Below are positions 56,308-64,000 of a stretch of 64,000 nucleotides of DNA, piece by piece. Numbering within the stretch: position 1 is the first letter of the stretch; each line of letters starts with the position of its first letter. The stretch is taken from positions 990,001-1,054,000 of the forward strand of contig AP018172.1 in NCBI GenBank assembly GCA_002368175.1, given 5' to 3'. The notes under the pieces were generated by a model. It did no database searches. It had not been told where the DNA came from and was given only the letters and a program-made list of their open reading frames with translations. The position numbers were made by a program, and so were the translations under genes. Source of the DNA: Calothrix sp. NIES-2098. Its GTDB lineage: Bacteria > Cyanobacteriota > Cyanobacteriia > Cyanobacteriales > Nostocaceae.

Positions 56308-58032
56308 ATGCAAACTCAACAGCCAATCCCTGTTGACAGCAGTTCAGAAAGCGAAACAGTGCCAGCAGAAGAGCCATCGACAGACGAACTCCCGACTATT
56401 GAGTTTCCTTCACGCGGGAAACTCAAAGCTAGTTCCTGGCGCATACATCAAAAAATTGGCTATGGATATTTTGTAGCCATTGGCATTGGTTTTTTTGGCT
56501 CGCTTACCGGTTTAGTAATTGCGAACTATTACCGGGGAAGGGAAATTAGGCAATTAAATCAAGCTCATGAGCAAGGGCAACTACTGACTAATTATAAAGA
56601 TGCCGTCATTGGGGCACAATTATATAGCTCTAATCTAGTTTCAGTATTAGAAGATCCTAAAAGGTTACAAACTAAGAAAAACGAATTTCTGAGAAATGTT
56701 GATAAAGCTAAAAAATTAGAATCAGAAATTACCAATTTTATAGATAGGAAACCTAAAAGATTAGCAGCAAACAGTGCCACTTTAGTAGCTTTATTGGAAG
56801 ATTATACGACTAGCTTAGAGTCGTATGTGAAGCAAATAACGTCTGTATTACAGCAAATTGACGATCGGCAAGTGCCGACACAGGAAGTTGCATCAGCACG
56901 CGAGCAGTTACTAAAAATTATGCGTGGCGAAACCGCTATACGGCTAGAGCAGCTTTCGCAAACACTGAGTAATATCTTACAAAATGCTGAATTTCAAGAG
57001 CAAGAAAGGACACAAGCTGTAGAGCAGGCTAAAGGAGTTGAGAGATTAATTGTCATTATGAGTATGCTGGTGTCAGTGGCGATCGCCGCCATTGTAGCTT
57101 GGCGTACTAGTCGCGCGATCGCAGAACCAGTGATCACTGTTACGCAAGTGGCCGAACAAGTAGCCAGAAAATCTAATTTTGATTTACGCGCGCCTGTCAC
57201 CACCGAAGATGAAATTGGCTTATTAGCTAAATCACTAAATCGTTTAATTGAACGTGTATCTGAGCGTACTAAAGAACTTCAACAAGCTAAAGAATTAGCC
57301 GAAGCTGCTAGCAAAGCTAAAAGCATCTTTCTAGCAAATGTTAGTCATGAATTACGCACGCCTTTAAATGCTGTGATTGGCTTAAGCCAACTCCTACAAG
57401 ATGATGCGACAGATTTAGGTTTATCGGGAGATTTTATCACTGACTTAGAAACAATTAACTCTGCTGGTAGACATTTACTAGAACTAATTAATGACATCCT
57501 CGACTTATCAAAAATTGAAGCGGGGAAAATGACTCTCTACCCAGAAACATTTGAGATTGCTACGCTAATTAATAATGTAGTGCTCACAGTTAGATCGGCT
57601 GTCGAGAAAAACGGCAATGTCTTAGAAGTAGATTGTGATGAACAACTGGGTACGATGTATGCCGATCAAACAAGAATGCGGCAAGTATTGTTAAACTTAC
57701 TCAGCAATGCTGCTAAATTTACAACCAACGGCAAAGTAACGCTAAGAGTTAAGAGCGAAAAAGGAGACTTATCACAGACATCTCCTGCTGGGATCGTTAC
57801 TTTCACTGTGAAGGATACAGGAATTGGCATGTCACAAAGTCAGCAAAAACAGTTATTTCAACCTTTTATCCAAGGAGATACCTCAACTACGAAAAAGTAT
57901 GGTGGTACAGGTTTAGGTTTGGCAATTAGCCGCCACTTTTGCCAAATGATGGGTGGTGAAATTCTCGTTAAAAGCCAGATTGGAGTGGGTTCTACTTTTA
58001 CGGTTCGCTTGCCCTTGACTGTAAAGGAGTAA
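56308..58032 (+). CDS. Membrane sensor histidine kinase with HAMP domain
   Basis: 574 residues, GAGGG directly before the ATG. A polar, acidic N-terminal 45 residues; helix 1 (about 50-72); a helical extracytoplasmic sensor of about 170 residues (four-helix type, like CHASE3); helix 2 (246-266); HAMP (267-320); coiled coil; HisKA with H347 in ANVSHELRTPLNAVIGLSQL; HATPase (N-box NLLSNAAKFTTNG, DTGIGM, GGTGLGL). No receiver and no regulator gene next to it, so it is an orphan. The ligand is unknown. Confidence 0.92.
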   Translation: MQTQQPIPVDSSSESETVPAEEPSTDELPTIEFPSRGKLKASSWRIHQKIGYGYFVAIGIGFFGSLTGLVIANYYRGREIRQLNQAHEQGQLLTNYKDAVIGAQLYSSNLVSVLEDPKRLQTKKNEFLRNVDKAKKLESEITNFIDRKPKRLAANSATLVALLEDYTTSLESYVKQITSVLQQIDDRQVPTQEVASAREQLLKIMRGETAIRLEQLSQTLSNILQNAEFQEQERTQAVEQAKGVERLIVIMSMLVSVAIAAIVAWRTSRAIAEPVITVTQVAEQVARKSNFDLRAPVTTEDEIGLLAKSLNRLIERVSERTKELQQAKELAEAASKAKSIFLANVSHELRTPLNAVIGLSQLLQDDATDLGLSGDFITDLETINSAGRHLLELINDILDLSKIEAGKMTLYPETFEIATLINNVVLTVRSAVEKNGNVLEVDCDEQLGTMYADQTRMRQVLLNLLSNAAKFTTNGKVTLRVKSEKGDLSQTSPAGIVTFTVKDTGIGMSQSQQKQLFQPFIQGDTSTTKKYGGTGLGLAISRHFCQMMGGEILVKSQIGVGSTFTVRLPLTVKE

Positions 58033-58188
58033 GTTAGCGTAGTTGCTCACACTCGAATTTTGCGGGTTTGTGGAGAGCGATCGCTTTATCTATTGTGATG
58101 TTATAATTGCCTAGGTTATGCTTTCGCATTTCCGATAATTCACAGTTTTAGATGAAGAAAAGATACTTCAATCTGTGAAGCAATAGCT

Positions 58189-58273
58189 GGAGAGGTGTCC
58201 GAGCGGTTCATGGTGACGCACTCGAAATGCGTTTTGGGGCAACCCAACGGGGGTTCGAATCCCCCCCTCTCCG
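58189..58273 (+). tRNA. tRNA-Ser (CGA anticodon)
   Basis: 85 nt with the long variable arm of class II tRNAs. Acceptor GGAGAGG pairs with CCTCTCC, the anticodon loop is CTCGAAA with CGA, the T-arm is GGGGGTTCGAATCCCCC, and the discriminator is G. CCA not encoded. Confidence 0.96.
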
Positions 58274-58339
58274 TTTAAATTTCTATATTATTAACCTTAA
58301 TCTTTGAACTATTGAGAGAAAGACAAACTAGATTGAAGA

Positions 58340-58980
58340 TTAAGTTAACTGTCCTAACTTCTCTCTAACGCAGGCACGAAAGGATTTTAGTAAAGCAATT
58401 TCGCCCATAGTTTTACTCTGTTGAATAAATCTGCTGATATCGCTTACTGACACTATGGAAAAAGCAATACTAAATGCACACTCAATATATTGTCTTTCAA
58501 CTAGCTGATAAAATTTTAAATTTTGCCCATCATATCTCCACAATTCAGCTATACCCAAGGCGGAGTAAATCCCGAATTTATTAACTGAGCTAATGGTAAT
58601 ATCAATCTCAATTGCTAAGTCAGGTGGTGGATCAATTTCTAAATTTAGTGATTCCCGACCTCTAATAGCTAATTCATTTTGAATGTAGAACAATTGTCCG
58701 GTTCTATTCCCCGATTTACAATTCTTCACTTCAATGTTGTAGAACCAGCACTTCTAATTTCAATTTCTAATTCTTCAGCTAGAGTAATGATAAAGTTACC
58801 AAAATTATTTTTGGGGTTTTCATGTTCAAACAGTGGGGTCATAATTTCTAAAGTGCCGCAGTCATAGGCAAATCTAGAGCCTCTATCTTCACCTGTATCT
58901 CTTAATAAGGCTTCAAAGGTTTCCCAGCTAACGTTATATAGCACTGTTCTTCGTTCGACAGGAGTTGACTGGATAAGCAT
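58340..58980 (-). pseudogene. Decayed Uma2-family (DUF820) gene with a stop and a frameshift
   Basis: Uma2 proteins are PD-(D/E)xK-like endonuclease relatives, very common in cyanobacteria. Frame 1 (from 58980) reads RTVLYNVSWETFEALLRDTG through EIRSAGSTTLK and then hits TGA (58728-58726). The same frame continues RIVNRGIEPDNC, as the family should, so the stop probably came from CGA by one C-to-T change. Near 58686-58692 one T seems missing (TGT TCTAC for TGT TTC TAC), and the rest (LFYIQNELAIRGRESLNLEI, DPPPDLAIEIDITISSVNKF) is in another frame up to 58340. With two lesions it is probably non-functional. Confidence 0.8.
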
Positions 58981-59327
58981 ATTACAAGACTTCTTCTGTC
59001 AGAATACTAGCTAAAATTTCTAAAATTTTACCTATATGACTAATATAATATTCACTCAAATCAATCTCAACCACTTGCTCAATAAGCTTCAGAAACTTCT
59101 AGTTAGTTGCAGTGGTGAGAGTTCATAAATTGTTTGGATGTTCTTTCCTTCGCCTTCATTAAATAATTTAGCTAAAGTTATATTGATTTTTAATTGCTTT
59201 TGATTAACTAGAAGACACAAATTCTAATGTTTTAGCATAGCGATCGCTCTCTCAAAAATTCCTGGGCATGAGAAAATCAGATAACACAATCGCAACTGTT
59301 GCGATTAAAGGCATAGAAGGAAAAAAG
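58981..59327. other. Intergenic region upstream of ilvD
   Basis: About 350 bp holding the ilvD promoter and leader. A small hairpin AATCGCAA/TTGCGATT lies at 59289-59306, shortly before the ilvD Shine-Dalgarno sequence. Part of the region is an in-frame extension of ilvD that I regard as untranslated. No T-box or other riboswitch pattern seen. Confidence 0.4.
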
Positions 59328-61019
59328 ATGTCGGAGAATTTGAGAAGCCAGGTTGTGACCCAAGGGGTACAGCGATCGCCTAATCGCGCTATGCTGCGTG
59401 CAGTTGGTTTTCAGGATGAAGATTTTAATAAGGCCATTGTTGGTATTGCCAATGGTTATAGCACCATCACCCCTTGTAATATGGGGATAAATCAACTAGC
59501 GCAAAGAGCTGAGGCTGCTGTAAAAACGGCTGGAGCAATGCCACAAGTGTTCGGCACAATAACTATTAGTGACGGCATTTCGATGGGAACTGAAGGGATG
59601 AAATATTCCCTCGTGTCACGAGAAGTAATTGCTGATTCGATAGAAACAGCCTGTACTGGGCAAAGTATGGATGGTGTGCTGGCGATTGGTGGTTGTGATA
59701 AGAATATGCCAGGGGCAATGCTGGCGATCGCCCGCATGAATATCCCTGCTATTTTTGTTTACGGTGGGACAATTAAACCCGGACATTACAATGGCAAAGA
59801 TTTAACTGTTGTCAGTTCTTTTGAAGCTGTAGGTCAATACAGCGCTGGCAAAATTGACGAGAATGAATTGCTAGAAGTCGAACGCCGTGCTTGTCCTGGT
59901 GCTGGTTCCTGCGGTGGGATGTACACGGCTAACACCATGTCTTCTGCTTTTGAAGCAATGGGGATGAGTTTACCCTATTCTTCCACAATGGCAGCGGAAG
60001 ACGCAGAAAAAGCTGACAGTACAGAAAAATCCGCATTCGTATTGGTAGAAGCGATTCGCAACCAACTTTTACCCCGCCAGATTATCACCCGCAAATCTAT
60101 CGAAAATGCCATTTCTGTAATTATGGCAGTCGGTGGTTCCACAAATGCAGTGTTGCATTTTTTAGCGATCGCTCGTGCTGCTGGTGTAGAACTCACTTTG
60201 GATGACTTTGAAGAAATTCGTGGTCGCGTTCCAGTTTTGTGCGATTTAAAACCAAGCGGTAAGTATGTAGCTACAGACTTACACAAAGCTGGTGGGATTC
60301 CCCAAGTCATGAAAATGCTACTGGTACACGATCTGTTACACCCAGATTGCATTACTATTAGCGGTCAAACAATTGCCGAAGTCTTAGCAGATGTATCAGA
60401 CGAACCACCTGCAAATCAAGATGTTATTCGTCCTTGGAATAACCCGATGTATGCCCAAGGTCACTTAGCTATTCTTAAAGGTAATTTAGCAACAGAAGGT
60501 GCTGTAGCTAAAATTACAGGAGTGAAAAAGCCAACAATTACCGGGCCTGCACGAGTATTTGAATCGGAAGAATCCTGTTTAGATGCAATTCTCGCTGGGA
60601 AGATTCAAGCTGGTGATGTGATTGTTATCCGTTACGAAGGGCCTAAAGGTGGCCCTGGTATGCGGGAAATGCTAGCGCCTACATCAGCAATTATTGGTGC
60701 TGGTTTGGGCGATTCTGTAGGATTAATTACCGATGGAAGATTTTCTGGTGGTACTTACGGCATGGTAGTAGGTCACGTTGCACCAGAAGCAGCCGTTGGC
60801 GGTGCGATCGCTCTTGTGGAAGAAGGCGATCGCATCACAATTGATGCCCCTGCGCGTTTATTACAGTTGAACATCTCCGATGAAGAATTAGCTCGTCGTC
60901 GTGCCAATTGGCAACCTCCTGCACCTCGTTATACCAAAGGTGTGCTAGCTAAATATGCCAAATTAGTAGCTTCTAGCAGTCTTGGTGCAGTTACTGATTT
61001 AGATTTGTTTGATAATTAG
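59328..61019 (+). CDS. ilvD: Dihydroxy-acid dehydratase
   Basis: 563 residues from the ATG at 59328, which has GAAGGAAA upstream; a longer frame from 59268 lacks this. It catalyses the third step of valine/isoleucine synthesis. Iron-sulfur-type signatures: TPCNMGINQL, GGCDKNMPGAMLAIARMNIP and RRACPGAGSCGGMYTANTMS give the three Cys that hold the cluster; TDGRFSGGTYGMVVGHVAPEA contains the catalytic Ser region. Ends at a strong terminator. Confidence 0.97.
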   Translation: MSENLRSQVVTQGVQRSPNRAMLRAVGFQDEDFNKAIVGIANGYSTITPCNMGINQLAQRAEAAVKTAGAMPQVFGTITISDGISMGTEGMKYSLVSREVIADSIETACTGQSMDGVLAIGGCDKNMPGAMLAIARMNIPAIFVYGGTIKPGHYNGKDLTVVSSFEAVGQYSAGKIDENELLEVERRACPGAGSCGGMYTANTMSSAFEAMGMSLPYSSTMAAEDAEKADSTEKSAFVLVEAIRNQLLPRQIITRKSIENAISVIMAVGGSTNAVLHFLAIARAAGVELTLDDFEEIRGRVPVLCDLKPSGKYVATDLHKAGGIPQVMKMLLVHDLLHPDCITISGQTIAEVLADVSDEPPANQDVIRPWNNPMYAQGHLAILKGNLATEGAVAKITGVKKPTITGPARVFESEESCLDAILAGKIQAGDVIVIRYEGPKGGPGMREMLAPTSAIIGAGLGDSVGLITDGRFSGGTYGMVVGHVAPEAAVGGAIALVEEGDRITIDAPARLLQLNISDEELARRRANWQPPAPRYTKGVLAKYAKLVASSSLGAVTDLDLFDN

Positions 61020-61064
61020 TTATTACTTGCGGAGTTTTGGTAAATTTTCTGAGAATATAAGTAA

Positions 61065-61094
61065 CTGGCTCTATTTTATAGAGCCAGCTTTTTT
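61065..61094 (+). terminator. ilvD terminator
   Basis: CTGGCTCTAT (61065-61074) and ATAGAGCCAG (61078-61087), a 10-bp perfect stem with a 3-nt loop, followed by CTTTTTT. It is 46 nt after the ilvD stop and is a textbook intrinsic terminator. Confidence 0.9.
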
Positions 61095-61138
61095 GGGAGA
61101 TTTGAAATTTGTTTATTTTGAGATCGTTACCAAAATTG

Positions 61139-61708
61139 CTACTTACAATCTTCACAATTCCACTCGACTTTTAAAAATCCCTTATTATCATCGAACGCTG
61201 CTCCATTATTACTATCACCAGTATCATTAATTGTAAATAAAACTGTTTCATTTGGATCTAATTCCAATGTTTTCTGGGAACCTACAAAATAGTATTCTCC
61301 TTTCTGACGAACTATCAAAGACCCCTCTGGAAAACCAGGCAAATTGTAATTCTGAGTAGCTTTAGGAAAGTGATTATTTCCATCAGCACTATTAGCTTCT
61401 AAATTAGAGTTATATGTCCACTTACCTGTAGCAAAGAAGTGAAATGTTCGACTCGAAGAGTACTTATTAACAAAAGCTGTACCTAGTGGTTTCTTAGCTT
61501 CCACTGTAAATTTTCCCTCCGTCTGTTGAGAGACAGGTGAAGAAGTAGCAGCATTTGTAGATGGAGTATTAGCTTGTGTTGGTGTTGATGGATGTATACT
61601 TTGGACTACAATTGTCAGAATAGCTGCAATTCCTGCTCCTCCACCTAAAGCTGTCAAAATGCCAGATAAGCTTGTCCAAAAACCGCTTTGTTGTTTGTTG
61701 TCATTCAT
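61139..61708 (-). CDS. Membrane-anchored protein with a LecA/PA-IL-like beta domain
   Basis: About 189 residues from the ATG at 61708; a GTG three codons earlier is in frame. One N-terminal helix (SGILTALGGGAGIAAILTIV), a Thr/Ser/Pro linker (about 35-60), then a C-terminal domain: RTFHFFATGKWTYNSN, FPEGSLIVRQKGEYYFVGSQ, VLFTINDTGDSNNGAAFDDN, KGFLKVEW. The strand order and the final N-D...D-N-x-G pattern resemble the galactose-binding lectin LecA family. Ligand unknown; the ending CEDC has two Cys. Convergent with ilvD. Confidence 0.6.
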   Translation of the reverse strand: MNDNKQQSGFWTSLSGILTALGGGAGIAAILTIVVQSIHPSTPTQANTPSTNAATSSPVSQQTEGKFTVEAKKPLGTAFVNKYSSSRTFHFFATGKWTYNSNLEANSADGNNHFPKATQNYNLPGFPEGSLIVRQKGEYYFVGSQKTLELDPNETVLFTINDTGDSNNGAAFDDNKGFLKVEWNCEDCK

Positions 61709-61717
61709 AGACTGCAC

Positions 61718-62238
61718 TCTGATTTCTCAAACTAGGAAACTTAGTTGCTTTCATGCTGTCAAAAAAGAACCACAACGGTAAAAATGCGGATTCCGGAAAC
61801 AATTAGCAGCTATACCAATCCTGATTGTTAAAGTAAAAGCATCATATTTATGAAAATTTACTAACCTTGATTCAGTAAATTTTCGGTAACTCTCATACTT
61901 AGAAGTAGCTATATCACTGTAATAGTAACCATGTTTGTAGAGGCGATCTGCTTCCTTTTTTATTTTTTAAATAATTTTACTTGTATTTTAATTAATTCAG
62001 ATATTTGTAAAACTTTGGTGAATTTACCTATTCATATTCTTTTCTTAATCTTAGTTCAGTAAATTCCGGGTAACTATTTACACGAGTTAAACTACTAAGC
62101 GCTAAATTTTTGTAATGAACAGAAGAATATTAGACGCAGTACGGCCTGTTTAAGAATAGGTCGCTATTTTGTGCATCTTAATTGATCGTTGAAACGCCTG
62201 CTGAACCAGCGTATTTTCTCCCATCTATTTACTAAATT
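61718..62238. other. Intergenic region with an imperfect direct repeat
   Basis: About 520 bp. TTCAGTAAATTTTCGGTAACT (61871-61891, differing at three bases) recurs as TTCAGTAAATTCCGGGTAAC plus T at 62055-62075, 184 bp apart. Such paired words could be regulator sites for the flanking divergent genes. No gene or RNA seen. Confidence 0.4.
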
Positions 62239-62361
62239 ATGGCACCTATAAATTTGAATCCAGGTGATATTGCGATCGCTGGCTGGCAAATATTTCTATC
62301 TGTGCCAAACCAACTCTGTGATTGCTGCATTTACAGCATAAATGTAGCTCGTTTTTCTTGA
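62239..62361 (+). pseudogene. Broken copy of the N-terminus of the following gene
   Basis: ATG at 62239 encodes MAPINLNPGDIAIAG, matching the start of the next gene (VAVNPGDIAFVG), then departs into unrelated sequence and stops at 62361. Only about 15 codons are recognisable. It looks like the remains of a tandem duplicate, or of a gene whose body was lost, 175 bp upstream of the intact copy. Confidence 0.55.
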
Positions 62362-62415
62362 TGTTTTTATTCAGTTTCTTTGTTCATTAAGTTCATCAAC
62401 TAGGAGATTTTATCT

Positions 62416-64000
62416 GTGGCAGTTAATCCTGGCGATATCGCTTTTGTTGGCGTAAATTCTACCGATCCAGATCAGTTTGCAATCCTTGCCTTAAAAGCAA
62501 TTGGTCCTGGTGATACGTTCTATGTAACTGATGGTGGTTACATCTCACCCACGAATGCCGCAAACACAACGTTTCGGGCAACGGAAGGTTTCCTTCAGTA
62601 CACAGCACCGGCTGGGGGAATCGCTGCGGGTAGTGTCATCCTGATTAATGCTGGCAGTGGTAATCCTCCATCGGTCTCTCTCAATGGTGGCGGTGCTGCC
62701 GGAACTGTGACACTTCTTCCTAATAGCAGTAATAACACCACCAATTTATCATTTTCCACAAGTGGTGATTCACTCACTGTCTATACAGTTACAAGTGGGA
62801 CATACTTGACTGGCACACCCACGCTGATTACTTTTATTGACTTTGGCGTTAATCCTTATGGTTCGGGTTCAGCGCAAGCATCCAACATCCCGACAATTTC
62901 TGGAGGTCAGGTTCTCGACCTTGCTAATCTCGACAATGCAATCTTCACCAATGCCTCAAATGTATACTCTCAGACTATTTCTGATCTGAGTACTGCTAGT
63001 AACTTCACCCAACGGGAGACAACACCCTACGACCTCACCACACTGGCTTCATCTCCCATCACGACAATACCTAGCGTTACTCTTTCGGTTAGTCCTAACA
63101 CAGGTTCTGAAGCAGAGCAAACAGCAATTACTGTTACTGTCACAGCCGCTAGTGCGGTTTCTGGGGATCAGACAGTTACTTTAGGTGTAAGCGGCACAAA
63201 CATCACAACAGATGACTACGCCCTCAATAATACGACGACGAATGCCGTCACTATCACAATTCCCAACGGTCGGACAACAGGTACTGTGACTTTCAAGATT
63301 GCTGATGATACACAACTTGAGGGAACCGAAACCGCAACTCTGAGCATTAGCAACCCCTCTTCTGGAATTGCCTTGGGAAATGTAACGACTCAAAACATTA
63401 CAATTACCGACAACGATAGCGTTGTAGATTTGTCTAAGTATGTCCGGATTGGTCGGTATGATTTACCTGAACCAACCCGTACTGCTGCACCAGCCAACAG
63501 TTTGCTTGCCAAAGAAGCCTCAGCAGTGACCTACAACTGGGACACGGACACGCTGTTTGTTGTTGGGGATGGTGGGACATCGATTGTTCAGGTTACAAAA
63601 ACCGGACAGCTAATCAACTCCATGACATTAGCTCCTGGCAGTAGTCCCCAAGGCACAGAATTTTATGATACGGAAGGATTAACTTACGTTGGCAATGGCA
63701 AATTTGTCCTCACCGAAGAGCGCTACAGACAAGCTAACTTGTTTACGTATGTTGCAGGTGGCACGCTGCAAAGATCTGACGTTCAAACCGTCAAGCTTGG
63801 TACAACAGTTGGCAATATTGGGATTGAAGGCATCTCCTACGACCCATTGACAAGCGGATTCATTGCTGTAAAAGAGTTAAATCCAGAAGGAATTTTACAA
63901 ACAGGCATCGATTTTAATGCGGGTACTGCAACCAACGGTTCGCCGACAACAGACAATTCAACCAACCTTTTCAATCCGGCTCTGGCAAACCTCGCAGACT
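62416..64000 (+). CDS. Large exported-type protein with Calx-beta and SdiA-regulated-like domains, partial
   Basis: Open from GTG at 62416 (AGGAG nine bases upstream) to the window edge, 528 codons seen. Order: an N-terminal module starting AVNPGDIAFVGVNSTDPDQF (about 1-200); a Calx-beta domain (about 215-340, VTLSVSPNTGSEAEQTAITV ... GTVTFKIADDTQLEGTETAT ... ITDNDS); then an esterase-like / SdiA-regulated-type propeller (about 345 on: AVTYNWDTDTLFVVGDGG, EGLTYVGNGKFVLTEERYRQ, IGIEGISYDPLTSGFIAVKE). No signal peptide, so type I secretion through C-terminal RTX repeats beyond the edge is likely. Composition is Thr/Ser/Asn-rich with few Cys, as for surface proteins. Confidence 0.85.
   Translation, partial: MAVNPGDIAFVGVNSTDPDQFAILALKAIGPGDTFYVTDGGYISPTNAANTTFRATEGFLQYTAPAGGIAAGSVILINAGSGNPPSVSLNGGGAAGTVTLLPNSSNNTTNLSFSTSGDSLTVYTVTSGTYLTGTPTLITFIDFGVNPYGSGSAQASNIPTISGGQVLDLANLDNAIFTNASNVYSQTISDLSTASNFTQRETTPYDLTTLASSPITTIPSVTLSVSPNTGSEAEQTAITVTVTAASAVSGDQTVTLGVSGTNITTDDYALNNTTTNAVTITIPNGRTTGTVTFKIADDTQLEGTETATLSISNPSSGIALGNVTTQNITITDNDSVVDLSKYVRIGRYDLPEPTRTAAPANSLLAKEASAVTYNWDTDTLFVVGDGGTSIVQVTKTGQLINSMTLAPGSSPQGTEFYDTEGLTYVGNGKFVLTEERYRQANLFTYVAGGTLQRSDVQTVKLGTTVGNIGIEGISYDPLTSGFIAVKELNPEGILQTGIDFNAGTATNGSPTTDNSTNLFNPALANLAD

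Overview
The window comes from a filamentous, probably heterocyst-forming cyanobacterium (order Nostocales); I would not name a genus. The evidence is an allophycocyanin-core gene (apcF) beside glnA and gifA, CP12, a GTA-N8-TAC (NtcA) site at both glnA and gifA, a protein of the Mo-dependent nitrogenase C-terminal family, very frequent GCGATCGC (HIP1) palindromes, and the rrn spacer with tRNA-Ile and tRNA-Ala typical of the group. It is ordinary chromosome: I saw no insertion sequence, prophage or plasmid module.

Layout. 1-3600: an rrn operon on the minus strand (16S, tRNA-Ile, tRNA-Ala, 5' part of 23S) with a clear promoter and two boxA elements. 3688-5549: glyQ, then two coupled paralogous membrane proteins. 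5886-14693: a signalling block, all minus: an operon of a small protein, a GAF kinase, a multi-PAS hybrid kinase and a CheY-like receiver, then a BaeS/BaeR-like kinase and regulator. 14890-19794: a NYN-domain protein and a 1209-residue membrane protein joining a PstS-like binding domain to three DUF4912 repeats. 20358-25500: ABC-2 permease, ferritin-like protein, then the nitrogen/light node gifA-glnA-apcF. 25719-29762: tlyA-like gene, CP12, unknowns and a lone sugar-ABC permease. 30064-34115: two ammonium transporters flanking a YnfA-like protein. 34889-38139: purE, nagA, an unknown and a GNAT enzyme. 38596-39234: a CRISPR array of nine repeats with no cas genes in the window. 39319-46938: nine consecutive minus-strand genes with a stress/redox look (MalT-like regulator, DJ-1/PfpI, DUF3703, methyltransferase, DUF1772, AhpD-like protein, a SigJ-type sigma factor and its coupled membrane protein, ICMT-like protein); the MalT-like gene is interrupted by one in-frame TGA. 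47120-58032: mixed housekeeping genes (rhodanese, rsmG, ABC ATPase, TPR protein, DUF3531, Nudix, Mo-nitrogenase-C-like, cupin, creatininase family, histidine kinase). 58189-64000: tRNA-Ser, a decayed Uma2 gene, ilvD, a lectin-like anchored protein, and the start of a large Calx-beta/SdiA-regulated-domain protein that runs off the right edge, with a broken copy of its N-terminus just upstream.

How it fits together. Nitrogen status is the main thread: the glnA site is placed as for NtcA activation, the gifA site as for NtcA repression, and an amt gene also has a candidate site. Carbon metabolism (CP12) and light harvesting (apcF) sit next to it. The least explained material is the pair of small coupled membrane proteins, the PstS/DUF4912 fusion, the CRISPR spacers containing HIP1, HIP1-built terminators, and a dispersed repeat combining GTCATT-type tandem words with a C-rich polypyrimidine tract.
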